Source: CAUZIZ01 sp965219855 (GTDB lineage Bacteria; Acidobacteriota; UBA6911; RPQK01; JAJDTT01). From it: DNA of 64,000 nucleotides. Positions 18,585 through 28,394 of this stretch are shown in pieces; position 1 is the first letter of the stretch; each line of letters starts with the position of its first letter. Made by a program: the position numbers and the translations under genes. Location: positions 434,001-498,000 of the forward strand of contig CBDCOR010000014.1 in assembly GCA_965219855.1 (NCBI GenBank). Reading direction: 5' to 3'. The notes below the pieces were generated by a model, which was not told where the DNA came from, searched no databases, and saw only the letters and a list, made by a program, of their open reading frames with translations.

Positions 18585-20465
18585 CTAAACCAGAAACCAG
18601 CTCAAGAGGAGCAGGATGCAGAACCAGTGAAAGAGTAAGGCGGCGACGATGCTTTCCGAACGTTCGCGTGCCATTGCACAACTGAGGCCGAAGATCAGTG
18701 TCCCCGCTAGCTCAAAACCGATGGCAGCCGCTCCTTGGGGCAACCACCACTGCCGCCACAGGAGCGAGAACACGTCCAGACGTGGGACCAGACCGGTCAT
18801 CGATGCAGCAGAGTAGAGTGCGGCTGAGCCCAAAGCCGGCCAGGACAGAAACCATCGTCCACCGCTGCGCTGGGGGCGTAGCTCGTCGGTAAGCACCCCA
18901 TGTGCGACCGAGCGGAAAAGAATCTCGGCTGCCCCCGCAAATAACAACGGCCACAGCAGCAGCTCCCAACCGAGGCCTGTATTTCCGCGCCCCCCAAGCA
19001 GACCGGCAGGAAACCATACTCCACCCAGAAGACCACCCACAAGGGCGACCGGCAAGAGCATCAGCCAATCTCGACTCAGGGGAAGACGAAGTCCATAGAG
19101 CCGTGGGTACGGCCGGGCGAAAAAGAAGAGCAGCAGCACGCTGATCACGGTCAGGGCCGCTGCAAAGGCGGCGGGGTTGTCCCAAAAGTGGGTGGCCACC
19201 CAGCTTGTCAGCAGACCGACAAGGGTCACTACTAAGGCCATGACCGCTGCTGACAGGACCTCCATAGGAGTTGGCTTGTGGAAGGCCCGAAGCAGCGCGT
19301 CGCGGATCTGCCGGACCGTGAGCCGGGTCCCTCCGTCTCGAGGAGAGCCACCAATATCGTCAGAACCGCCCCATCGATTGTCGCCCTTAGCACCAGGATC
19401 GATCAGGTTCAGCTGGGAATAGACTCGCTGCAGGTTCACGGGCAAAAACAAGTTACCCTGTCGGAGCGTGTATTGGCCTGCGTCCTTCTGCAGGACGATG
19501 ATCCCGAGTCGATCCTGATGGACTTCCATCAGCTGCTGCTCCACTTCGTAGATTCCGGCTTGCGAGTGACAGATTACGGCGATGTAGGCTTCGGTGATCT
19601 CCACCCGTGCAATTTCGTCAATTATCTTGAAAGCACCGAAGTGGAAGGGGGAGTACACCATGGCGTCGATCTGGCGAAGTCGCTCCACTGTGTAGTCAGA
19701 AAAACTGATCTCGGCCCACTCTCCACTCCTTTTCAGCGCTATCTCTTGTTCCATCAACTGCGCAATCTGAGCGCTCGCCTCGGCTTGCTTCTCAGGGGCA
19801 AGACAGGCAAGCTCCTGCATCTCCAGGCCGTGGACATCGATGACTCCTTCGAGTCGAACCAGGGGAAGAATCTTGCTGCGGATTTCTCCCGCTTCATCGT
19901 TGAGTCGGGAATGGTTGAGTATAATCCAGATCGCCAGGACGGTGTCCAGATCGGGCTCGTTGGCGTGAACTCGCCAGTCGCGCTCACGCAGCTGAATCCC
20001 CTTTCTTACCATGATGTACGCCTGCTCGCAGCTCGACAGCGTAAAGGATCGGACACAGCCCTCGTGGTGATCGAAATTGTAGATATGTTTTTCGGTGTCC
20101 AGCAAAGGCGGGCCTTGAGCGGCGCCATCCAGGAAGATCGATCCCTGATCCATCTTCCGAGCGTTCGCCGCCGAAACGGTCAGCCCTCGTTCAACCTGTA
20201 CCATGATGTTAGGAGTTTCTCGGCAGCTGAGAACCTCTTGACCCGATTCCGTGGTCTGGGCTACGTAGCGATCTGGCAGAGGTGGCAACTGCTCGTCTTC
20301 GGCTGAAACCTCGGTGTGGGGACCCTGAGACTCCTGCTGTCCGGCAGGCTGGGACGACAGAGAAGCGTCCTCGGAGACGGGGTCGGTCTCGAGGGTTTCG
20401 TCGTCCGACGCAGCAGGAACCAGCGTCATCCGGGGCGACTCGTCCCCCGCCCTGTTCTCTGCCAT
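18585..20465 (-). CDS. DHH-like domain fused to a CPBP-type membrane domain
   Basis: 626 residues. Residues 1-60 are acidic and low complexity. Residues about 85-380 resemble DHH phosphoesterases: YNFDHHEGCVRSFT (about 125-138) has the DHH triad and ANEPDLDTVLAIWIIL (about 167-182) a second acidic site. About 415-626 is membrane-embedded with six or more hydrophobic segments, including FAGAAEILFRSVAHGVL near 513, which aligns with the CPBP/Abi protease motif EExxxR but has A-E instead of E-E. A clear FxxxH second motif is not visible, so the protease part may be inactive. No signal peptide, so the DHH domain should be cytoplasmic. It is a single gene with no operon partner. A role in nucleotide-signal sensing or membrane proteolysis would be speculation. 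Confidence 0.65.
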   Translation of the reverse strand: MAENRAGDESPRMTLVPAASDDETLETDPVSEDASLSSQPAGQQESQGPHTEVSAEDEQLPPLPDRYVAQTTESGQEVLSCRETPNIMVQVERGLTVSAANARKMDQGSIFLDGAAQGPPLLDTEKHIYNFDHHEGCVRSFTLSSCEQAYIMVRKGIQLRERDWRVHANEPDLDTVLAIWIILNHSRLNDEAGEIRSKILPLVRLEGVIDVHGLEMQELACLAPEKQAEASAQIAQLMEQEIALKRSGEWAEISFSDYTVERLRQIDAMVYSPFHFGAFKIIDEIARVEITEAYIAVICHSQAGIYEVEQQLMEVHQDRLGIIVLQKDAGQYTLRQGNLFLPVNLQRVYSQLNLIDPGAKGDNRWGGSDDIGGSPRDGGTRLTVRQIRDALLRAFHKPTPMEVLSAAVMALVVTLVGLLTSWVATHFWDNPAAFAAALTVISVLLLFFFARPYPRLYGLRLPLSRDWLMLLPVALVGGLLGGVWFPAGLLGGRGNTGLGWELLLWPLLFAGAAEILFRSVAHGVLTDELRPQRSGGRWFLSWPALGSAALYSAASMTGLVPRLDVFSLLWRQWWLPQGAAAIGFELAGTLIFGLSCAMARERSESIVAALLFHWFCILLLLSWFLV

Positions 20466-20505
20466 CGGTCGATCATAGCAGGAAACAGCTACAGGTAGAA
20501 TTGAC

Positions 20506-20855
20506 TCACACTACCAGTCTCGCGTAGCGCTGGTGGGTGACGTGGTCCATCTGAGTAGCGTAAAAGGTCACCAGGATGGAACCGTCATCCAGTAGGATGG
20601 GATCCGGTACCCCGAAGTCCCAGGTGAACATCTCAGCCATGCAACTTCCGTCCCAGGCCCTGGGTTGCTCGGCCTGGGCCAATGCCCCACTGATCCGGCG
20701 TTCCTCCTGATCCCAAAGCACCCGCGCCTGGCGTGGATCAGTTCTCCTCCTCCCAGATTCTCGGTGTGTCCATGCCAAGCACAGATCGACCGCACTGAGG
20801 GATGAGGGTTCTTCCAGACAACCCCTTGATCCAGGAGTTGGAATTCTGCTGTCAT
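20506..20855 (-). pseudogene. Sialidase/BNR-family relic with the middle deleted
   Basis: One frame from ATG at 20855 gives a clear N terminus (MTAEFQLLDQGVVWKNPHPS ... HGHTENLGGGELIHARR). At about 20725 the sequence jumps to another frame that gives a clear C terminus (ARVLWDQEERRISGALAQ, then GVPDPILLDDGSILVTFYAT and THQRYARLVV). The two ends of one secreted-sialidase-like protein are present but several hundred residues of propeller are missing. No function is expected. The gene lies divergently, 68 bases from the GNAT gene. Confidence 0.6.
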
Positions 20856-20923
20856 ATTTTCTCCGCAGTCCGGTTGTGGTAAGACAAGGGCTGGAATAGC
20901 CGGAACAGGAAGGCACTGTCATC

Positions 20924-21856
20924 ATGGATTCGTTACGTCTCCGCCAAATGACGCCTGATGATCAATCAGAGGTCTCGGAACTGATCTACGCCTCGATCAA
21001 CGCTTGGTACGGCCTGCGCGGGATGGGTCAGCCTTTTCAAGGCTCTCCACAAGTAACCGAGGTATTCTACCAGGTCTACAGCGGCATCGGGACTAGTCGA
21101 TGTGTGGTCGCCGAAAATCCCCATACCTCTCGCCTGATGGGTTCCTGCTTCTACCATCCACGCCAGTCCCACGTAGGTCTGGGGATCATGACTGTTCATC
21201 CGAACTACTTCGGTTTTGGCGCAGGGCGAGAGATGCTCAAGTACATCTGCGAGTTCACCGATCGGGAGGGCTACAGGGCGTTGCGCCTTACCCAGAGTGC
21301 TCTCAATCTGGACTCGTTTTCACTTTACAATCGGGCCGGATTCGTGCCCCGCCAGGCCTACCAGGACATGATGCTGCGAGTGCCTGAAGGGGGCCTCCAA
21401 CAAACGCCACCCGGCTTGAAACAGGTGCGCGAGGCAACACTGGAAGATGTCCCCGCGATGGCGGCACTGGAGCTGGAGGTGAGCGGTGTTACCCGAGAGG
21501 AGGACTATCGCTTTTGTATCGAGAACTCTCTCGGATTCTGGCACCTTTCGGTTTACGAAAGCTCTCCCGGAAACATCGAAGGTTTCCTTGCTTCCTCTGC
21601 CCACCCCGCCTTCAATATGCTTGGACCCGGAGTCATGAAGACCGAGGCCCAGGCCGCACCCCTCATTTTGAGTGAACTGAACCTGCACCCGGGACAATCT
21701 CCTATCTTGATTCTACCCGTCGACCAGTCGGAACTGGTCCAGCTGATGTACGGCTGGGGTGCCCGCAACTGCGAGCTTCACTTCGGCCAGGTGCGAGGAG
21801 AATTTCAGCCCTATCAGGGCATCAACATGCCAACTTTTCTCCTGGAAACGGCGTAG
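20924..21856 (+). CDS. GNAT-family acetyltransferase with a second GNAT-like half
   Basis: 310 residues. The first half is a GNAT domain: LRLRQMTPDDQSEVSELI at the start and the acetyl-CoA loop VGLGIMTVHPNYFGFGAGRE (about 86-105), followed by ALNLDSFSLYNRAGFVPR. From about residue 165 a second GNAT-like start appears (QVREATLEDVPAMAALELEV) and runs to the end without a clear cofactor loop, so it is probably a substrate-binding or degenerate half. It is cytoplasmic; the acceptor is unknown. It stands alone. Confidence 0.8.
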   Translation: MDSLRLRQMTPDDQSEVSELIYASINAWYGLRGMGQPFQGSPQVTEVFYQVYSGIGTSRCVVAENPHTSRLMGSCFYHPRQSHVGLGIMTVHPNYFGFGAGREMLKYICEFTDREGYRALRLTQSALNLDSFSLYNRAGFVPRQAYQDMMLRVPEGGLQQTPPGLKQVREATLEDVPAMAALELEVSGVTREEDYRFCIENSLGFWHLSVYESSPGNIEGFLASSAHPAFNMLGPGVMKTEAQAAPLILSELNLHPGQSPILILPVDQSELVQLMYGWGARNCELHFGQVRGEFQPYQGINMPTFLLETA

Positions 21857-21966
21857 TTTCTAACTCGAGACTTCAAGAAGAGTCGCAAGTCTCAGGTCGC
21901 ACGTGGCAGGTCACTTGTTGCTCGACAGCGTGGCGAAGAATGGGACCAGTACTGCGAAAATTTGGG

Positions 21967-22090
21967 AAGCCTGAAGCGCGAGCGAGGGGTTGGGCGACAG
22001 CCAAATGGGTGGACGAAGGGGCCTGAGGCGCGGCAAGCAGCCGAGAGGATTCGGGCTTTTCCCCCAACCCCTCGTTTGCGCTTCAGGCTT
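21967..22090. repeat. Inverted-repeat element D, copy 1 (124 bp)
   Basis: The left arm AAGCCTGAAGCGCGAGCGAG plus GGGTTGGG (21967-21994) is matched by a near-perfect complement at 22063-22090. The interior of about 70 bp differs from the other copy at 27875-28052. A single arm is at about 39975-40003. The rest of the gap 21857-22231 shows nothing. Confidence 0.8.
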
Positions 22091-22231
22091 CTATGGCTCG
22101 GGAAGTTTCCTTTACGAATGGGGCCAACGCTCCTGGCGGTGCTTGAGACAGCCACAGCTCAAGCTCCGCGGAGAAAGCTGGACAACAGCACCATCTCCCC
22201 TATCCTCGCCCTGAAGTTTCCCGCTGAATAG

Positions 22232-23245
22232 TCAGACCGAGCAGCGAGCCAACTTGATGTAGCGACCGCCGATGAGCCACTCGGAGACGTAGAGGTTCCC
22301 CTCGCGGTCCACTCCCAGACCATGAGGACTGTTGAACTTCCCCGGTTCTAGACGATCACTGGGAACGATTTGGCCCTCGTCATCCAAGGTATTGGGCCAG
22401 CCATCCAGATAGGAAACCGCCTCATTGTCACCCAGGTAACCCAATAGCCGATCCTCGACGTCCAGCAGGGTGAGCCGTGCCCGCAGCTCGGCTACGACCA
22501 TCACATCGTCGTACGTCACCATGGCGCTAGGTGTCGTCAAGAACCCGGTTCCAAAAACCCTCTTGAAACGCCCCTCCAGGTCGTAGACCTGAAAGCGGCC
22601 GTTGCTGCGGTCGGCTACGTAGAGTTCCGGCTCCGTTTTCCTGCGGTCGATGAAGATCCCGTGTGGGCAATCGAAGCGGCCCGCACCCTCCTCGCCGCTG
22701 AGAGAAGAGAGATAGTCCCCCTCCCGATCGAATCGGTGAACCAGATAGGCTCCATAACCGTCCGCTACCCAAACATCGCCGTTGCCTCCCTGGACTTCCT
22801 CATTGACCGCAACCGCCGTCGGTGAAAACCGAGTCCCCTCGTAAACGGGCAAAGGCGGCCTCTGTAGCTGCGACCGGGCTCGCCCTTCCAGGGAAAACTT
22901 AACGACACGGCCGGAAATCTGATCGCTTCCTGGCGGATTATCATATCCGTAGCGCTTGAGCTTCTTGCTTCCATTGTCCACTACCCAGAGACCTTCTGCC
23001 CCGTCTTCGTGACAGAGAACCAGCCCATGTCCCTCCGCCAGATCTATGGGCCAACTCCTTAGCAGGTCCCCTTCCTGATTGAAAACTAGAACGGAGGATT
23101 CCCCTGGGTGAAAACCGATCAGAGTATTCTCGGCGGTGGAGACCAACCCGTTGTGAGCCCAGCCCTCTCTGCGGGCAGCATCCTCTGGAATGCGCGCCCA
23201 ATCCTCAATCCATTCGTAGCTGTGCGCACCGAAGCCGATTCTCAT
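22232..23245 (-). CDS. NHL-repeat protein, cytoplasmic
   Basis: 337 residues without a signal peptide, preceded by a purine-rich GGGGAGGAG ribosome site. NHL strands are GNGDVWVADGYGAYLVHRF, CPHGIFIDRRKTEPELYVAD, SPHGLGVDREGNLYVSEWL and others: a six-bladed propeller. It resembles proteins that follow glycan-degradation genes in Solibacter- or planctomycete-type genomes, but no activity is known. It lies 122 bases behind the DUF1501/PSD1 pair on the same strand and may be its third operon member. Confidence 0.75.
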   Translation of the reverse strand: MRIGFGAHSYEWIEDWARIPEDAARREGWAHNGLVSTAENTLIGFHPGESSVLVFNQEGDLLRSWPIDLAEGHGLVLCHEDGAEGLWVVDNGSKKLKRYGYDNPPGSDQISGRVVKFSLEGRARSQLQRPPLPVYEGTRFSPTAVAVNEEVQGGNGDVWVADGYGAYLVHRFDREGDYLSSLSGEEGAGRFDCPHGIFIDRRKTEPELYVADRSNGRFQVYDLEGRFKRVFGTGFLTTPSAMVTYDDVMVVAELRARLTLLDVEDRLLGYLGDNEAVSYLDGWPNTLDDEGQIVPSDRLEPGKFNSPHGLGVDREGNLYVSEWLIGGRYIKLARCSV

Positions 23246-23367
23246 AGGCCTACTCCTCCCCTCCCTGCCATCCGGTCCTCAAGGTTAAACTCTCACCGTG
23301 GCAGCGTCACCCGAACCTACTAGATAGTCGACTTGGATCGGGAAAGAAACGCCGAAACGGTTGGGAA

Positions 23368-24813
23368 TCAGGCCAGAATTTCCTCTATAACCCTGGCCGG
23401 ATACTGATCGGTGAGCCGCTCCTCCAAGCCGTGACGATGGTAAACCAGCTTGCGGTGGTCCAAGCCCATTTGATGCAAGAAAGTAGCGTGAAAATCGTGC
23501 ACGCTGACTCGGTCCTGAGCAGCTTTGTGTCCGATATCGTCGGTAGCACCGTGGATATGTCCTGCCTTGACGCCCCCACCGGCCATCCACATACTGAAGC
23601 CATCCGGTCCATGGTCCCGGCCTACATCGGCACCCGCCCGAACCTGGGAGATCGGCATGCGGCCAAATTCGCCTCCCCAGATCACGAGGGTGTTCTCCAG
23701 TAACCCTCTCTGCTTCAGGTCCTGGACCAGAGCCGCCGAAGGTTGGTCCGTCTTGCTGCAGCAGTATTCCAGGTTTTTCTTCAGGTCGCTGTGGTTGTCC
23801 CAGATCTGATACTCGATGAAGATCTGAACGAAGCGCACGCCTCGCTCGATCAGCCGACGCGCCATCAGACAACGCCGGCCATAGGAGGCGGTCACCTTGT
23901 TGTTGAGGCCATACATCTCCTTGGTGGCCTCGCTTTCCTGAGACAGATCCAGGGCATCGCTAGCAGCTAGCTGCATCCGAGCGGCCAGTTCGTAGGAGGA
24001 GATACGGGCATCCAGATCCGGCTGCCAGGGACGGTCCCTGCGGTGCGTTTGGTCCAGGCTGCGAAGCAGCGAACGCTCTGCCTCGACCAGAGGACTGGGC
24101 AGTTCCTGCTTGGGGGTGAGGTTCAGCACTGCCGGATGCTTTTCGCGGAAACGAGTGCCCTGAAAGACCGGAGGCAGCCAACCGGACTGCCAGTTCTGGA
24201 TTCCATTGACTGGAAGATTCTTGTCATCAAGGACCACGTACCCTGGAAGGTTTTGATTTTCGGTACCCAAAGCGTACGTCACCCAAGCACCCAGCGTAGG
24301 ACGACCCGTGATGAGGCGGCCGGTATGAAAGAGATTGATGGAGGGCTCGTGGTTGAAATGCTCCCCGTACATGGAACGAATCAACGTAATGTCGTCCACG
24401 ACTTTGGCGGTGTGGGGGAGGAGTTCGGAGAGCTCCATGCCGCACTTTCCGTGCCGGGAGAAACCATAGGGCGAAGGCATGAGGGTCCCCGCCTGATCCA
24501 TGTTCTCGATCTGGTTCAGGAGGTCCCTGGGCGCGGCGGCTCCCGCCATGCGATCCAGCGTTGGCTTGGGGTCGAAGAGGTCGACCTGACTGGGGCCACC
24601 GTTCATGAACAGATGAATCACCGACTGAGCCTTGGGCTCGAAGTGCGGAGGACGCGGCTTCAGGTCGAACCGAGGAGCAGCCTCGTCAAATTTTGTCGAG
24701 CCAAAGAGATCCTGCTGCAGGAGGTAGGCCAGCGCCGCTCCATGGAGACCATCCCCAATTCGGGAGAAGAAGTCGCGTCTTGTACCCAGAACTCCTGGTC
24801 GACGGGCAGTCAT
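23368..24813 (-). CDS. DUF1501 protein, Tat-exported
   Basis: 481 residues, with GAGGTG before the ATG at 24813. The Tat signal is TRRDFFSRIGDGLHGAALAY. Family motifs: SVIHLFMNGGPSQVDLFDPK, TYALGTENQNLPGYVVLDDK, IWDNHSDLKKNLEYCCSKTD, VIWGGEFGRMPISQ, GRDHGPDGFSMWMAGGG. It has the same architecture as the DUF1501 gene at 16953, with an intact C terminus (PARVIEEILA). It follows the PSD1 gene with only 12 bases between them. Confidence 0.85.
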   Translation of the reverse strand: MTARRPGVLGTRRDFFSRIGDGLHGAALAYLLQQDLFGSTKFDEAAPRFDLKPRPPHFEPKAQSVIHLFMNGGPSQVDLFDPKPTLDRMAGAAAPRDLLNQIENMDQAGTLMPSPYGFSRHGKCGMELSELLPHTAKVVDDITLIRSMYGEHFNHEPSINLFHTGRLITGRPTLGAWVTYALGTENQNLPGYVVLDDKNLPVNGIQNWQSGWLPPVFQGTRFREKHPAVLNLTPKQELPSPLVEAERSLLRSLDQTHRRDRPWQPDLDARISSYELAARMQLAASDALDLSQESEATKEMYGLNNKVTASYGRRCLMARRLIERGVRFVQIFIEYQIWDNHSDLKKNLEYCCSKTDQPSAALVQDLKQRGLLENTLVIWGGEFGRMPISQVRAGADVGRDHGPDGFSMWMAGGGVKAGHIHGATDDIGHKAAQDRVSVHDFHATFLHQMGLDHRKLVYHRHGLEERLTDQYPARVIEEILA

Positions 24814-24825
24814 TTGGCACCTCGC

Positions 24826-27742
24826 TCAGTCAATATACAGGAACTCAGCCGAGTTGAGCAGGGCCAAAGCCACCGAACTCAGTGCCGACCACTGTGCCGT
24901 TGGGCCTCGGGGTCCGGCCTCGTTTTTCTTCTCCAGATGGGCTTTCCATTCTCCACCCAAGGTACCCAGGGACGCCAGCACACGCTGTTTCTCGTCCGCC
25001 CTGGGATAACGGGTCAGTACCCGCAAGTAGAGGTCTTCAACCTGCTTCTCAGGATCTGCCGGAGCTTCGTCCATGAGGCGACCCGCCGATAGCTCGCGTG
25101 GTTCCGCATCAGCTCGCTGTTCATCAGCTGGAGTGCCTGGACGACGACAGTGGAGTGCCGACGCTCGTCACAATTGGGCATCATCACCGGATAGTCGAAG
25201 GCCTCCAGCGCGGAGACCGGCATTCGGCGCCTCTTGAGTAGGTAGACAGCCCGTCTCCAGCCCTTCTCCGTCGATTCGGCGACCACCTCACCCGAGGGCT
25301 TCTCTTCCACGGTGACCGGGATTCCGAAAGGAGTCGTGTCCAGGCGACCCGTGACCCGAAGCACGGAATCGTGAATGGCCTCGGCGTCTAGCCGTCGCAG
25401 GGGCATTCGCGACAAAAGCAGGTTTTCGGGATCGCCTTCTCGCGACTCCGGACTCACCCGAGAACTCTGCCGATAGGCTGTGGATGTCATGATCACGCGG
25501 TGCATTGCCTTCTGGCTCCAACCCCGAGCCACGAATTCAGTAGCCAGCCAGTCCAGAAGCTGGGGATGAGATGGCTTCGAACCGGTTCGACCAAAATTTC
25601 CGGGCGAAGCCACCAGCGCGCGGCCGAAGTGATGGGACCAGATCCGGTTGACCTTCACGCGTGAGGTCAGTGGATGATTGGGTTGCGTCAACCAACGAGC
25701 CAATCCCAGACGATTCCCGCTGGTATCCCTTCCCGGGACCTTTACGGGACGATAGGGCTCGAGTTCACTTCGATTGAGGGCTGTCGGCACTCTCGGGTAC
25801 ACACGTTCACCGACCGATTGGGCCTGACCCCGCTTCAACAGATAAGCGGGAGAAGGCTCGCCTCCCATATCGTACAGGGCTCGGATGCCAGGCTTGAGCA
25901 GGAACTTCGTCTTATCCTTGAAATTGGTCTCAGAGCCGTATTTCACATTCTTGATGTGTTCGATCGACTTTTGCGGTTCGGCGGCGTACTGCTTGAACTC
26001 TGGGAATCGGTCCCCCAGGGCGGCGTAGGAAGGGTCCACCGCATCCTTGAACTTACGCGCCAGATATCGCTGGAGACCAGTCCGCTTTTCCTTTGGCGTC
26101 GCCGTCACTGCCTTGAGATCTTCCTGAACATCATCGGGCAGGGCAGCCAGGGCCTCTTTCAGAAACTTCTCCTTGAAAGGACGGGCCTTTTCTTCGAGCT
26201 CGGCCTCCAGTTTCTGGAGCTGCGTCTTGAGGGGAGCGTTGTGTGACTCAACCGCCTTCAGCTCCGACTCCAAGGCTGTAGGGAGCACCCGTTCTGTGGG
26301 AGGACGCCAGTCATAGGGGTCCAGAGCGGTCTGGAAGATAGCGCTGAGACTGTAGTACTCGCGCTGTGTCAAGGGATCGTATTTGTGGTCGTGACAACGG
26401 GCGCAGCCCACCGTGAGGCCCAAAACCGATGAACCCAGAACCTGCACTTCATCGGCGATGACGTCCATCTTATCCTGCAGCGACCGGTTGGGCTGGGCAT
26501 AGGTCCCGTCGGTCGTGAGTCGCAGGAAACCTGTTGCCGCCAGCGTGTCTATCAAGTCCTGAGTGACCTTCTCTTCCTTCTTGTAGTCAACCAGCTCGTC
26601 ACCCGCCAGCTGCTCGGTGAGAAATCGATCGTAGGGAGTGTCTCGGTTGAGGGCTCGGATCACGTAGTCGCGATAGCGCCAAGCATGAGCACGGACCTTG
26701 TCTTCATCGACAATCCCCTCGGAGTCGGTGTAACCGGCGAGGTCCAGCCAATACTGAGCCCAGCGCTCACCATAGTGGCGAGAATCCAGCAGCTGATCGA
26801 TCAGATTTTCATAGGCGGACTCTCCCTGATCCTCAAGATAGGCCTGGGTTTCAGCGGGTGTGGGAGGCATACCTGTCAGGTCCAGGTAGGCCCGGCGCAG
26901 CAGGACGAGAGGCTCGGCTTCCGGCGAAAAGTTCAGCTCCTTGGACTCCAACTGCCGCAGTAGGAAGGCATCAATGGGATTTTGCGAACCAGTTCCTGGT
27001 GGCGCACGCTGGGAACGTCCGGGCGCTGAGGAGGACGGAAGGACCAGAAATCTCGGTCGTCCTGGCTGAGAGCGGGCTCCTCGACCTCAGCAGTGGAGGG
27101 TGAGTCGGCAGGAGCGCCGGCCTCGATCCACTGGCGCAGGGTTTCCACCTCCGCTGTAGTCGGCGGGCGAATCTCATCCAGTGGTGGCATCTCGCGTGCG
27201 AGAACCCGAGCGTAGAGCAGGCTCTTACCGGGCTCCCCAGGGATGAGGGCTGATCCCGAATCGCCGCCCTTGAGGCGGCCGACTTGAGTCCTCAGATCGA
27301 GTCCTCCCTCCTGCTTACTCTTTCCGTGGCAGTTGACGCAGTGCATCTGAAAGATGGGTAGCACATCCTTCTCAGTGACGCTCGCCAGCTTGGCCGGTTT
27401 TCCCTGGCGATCGATCCAGAGCCGAATCAAGGAGATCTCCTCGTCGGACAGACGGGCCTCTCCAGGAGGCATGGAACCGGAGGTCACCTTACTTACGAGA
27501 AGGCTCTCGCTGGAGGCGCCGGGAACCAGGGCGGAGCCTGATTTGCCTCCGGCCAGAAGGGTCTCAGACGTGCGCAGATCCAGCTGAGCTTGGGGAGCGG
27601 ATTCGCCGTGGCATTGCAGGCAGTTCTTTTCCAGGATAGGCCGGACATCCTTCTCGAAGTCCGGAGACGCCAGCTCGGTGGCGAAGAGAGTGGTCCGAAG
27701 TGCGGAGAAGAAAAAAAATTTCAAACAGAATCTAGACCACAT
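24826..27742 (-). pseudogene. PSD1/planctomycete cytochrome C protein (DUF1549/DUF1553), two frameshifts
   Basis: Three consecutive frames make one protein of about 973 residues. Part 1 (27742 to about 26955): signal, then two cytochrome-c-like domains with CLQCH (about 41) and CVNCH (about 135). Part 2 (about 26951 to 25090): DUF1549 (AYLDLTGMPPTPAETQ, WAQYWLDLAGYTDSEG), CARCHDHKYDP, a lysine/glutamate-rich helical insert, and DUF1553 (GLARWLTQPNHPLTSRVKVN). Part 3 (about 25074 to 24826): DLYLRVLTRYPRADEKQRVL to the end. Adding one A to the AAAA run near 26960 and one base near 25090 restores a continuous frame; the length of 2917 bases is two short of a multiple of three, which fits. Both repairs are single-base, so sequencing error is a serious alternative. 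Confidence 0.8.
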
Positions 27743-27874
27743 AGCACTGCTTCTTCCAAGTGCCCCGAATTATACTTTCGGATGGTCGCCAGATCAAAGC
27801 GTCCGGGCACCAGACACAAGGCCCCGCCCCCGGCTGCACCAGATCGTACATGAAAGAAACTGCTCGAGTCATAA

Positions 27875-28052
27875 AAGCCTGAAGCGCGAGCGAGGGGTTG
27901 GAGATCTGCGAGATGCGTCGCCAAAAGGGCATTTGAGGGGAGACAAGAAAAGCGCTATGCACAATCCTGATTCTCTGCAAAGGGGGCCAGCAAGAGAGCG
28001 AAGCACAGCTAGATCTCGCAGGTCCCCAACCCCTCGCTTGCGCTTCAGGCTT
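27875..28052. repeat. Inverted-repeat element D, copy 2 (178 bp)
   Basis: The arms AAGCCTGAAGCGCGAGCGAG + GGGTTGG (from 27875) and its complement ending at 28052 enclose an interior unrelated to copy 1 at 21967-22090. It lies upstream of the second PSD1 gene. Confidence 0.8.
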
Positions 28053-28072
28053 CCTCAATCTTTGCATTAATC

Positions 28073-28285
28073 GGTTTCAGGTTAGTGGGGCCCCCAGCGG
28101 TGCTGACCCCATTCGAGAATGAAACTCCGGGTCCCGGCGTAGCGGTGGCCTCCAGGCCGCCGTGTATCGGGCCAAAGGCTCGAAGGAAGAAGACTTCGGC
28201 CTAGAGCCCAAAGCTACGTCCGCCCAATCAAGTTTCAGCTTAGTGGACCCCCCAGCAGAGCTGCCCCATTCGAGAACAAAACTTC
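28073..28285. repeat. A-B-A palindromic repeat array
   Basis: Module A (28073-28128, minus orientation, with CCCCATTCGAGAATGAAAC), hairpin module B (28138-28220) and a second module A (28229-28285) follow one another. The order is the same as at 753-940 and as the pre-insertion state inferred at 52164-54366. The gap 27743-28394 holds no other feature. Confidence 0.8.
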
Positions 28286-28394
28286 GGAATCCTGCAGTGG
28301 TGCGGGCAGTCGCGGAGAAGTGTTTCACCTTAGAGTGAGCCAATAAGGAAACAGCCCTAGCCATAGCGTCGAGAATCCCTTCAACGCTTTCGTT

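Noticed and set aside
28073..28285. A CRISPR array from the regularly spaced repeats
   Set aside because: The units are palindromic modules of two kinds with almost no spacer sequence, present in both orientations elsewhere. There are no cas genes in the window.
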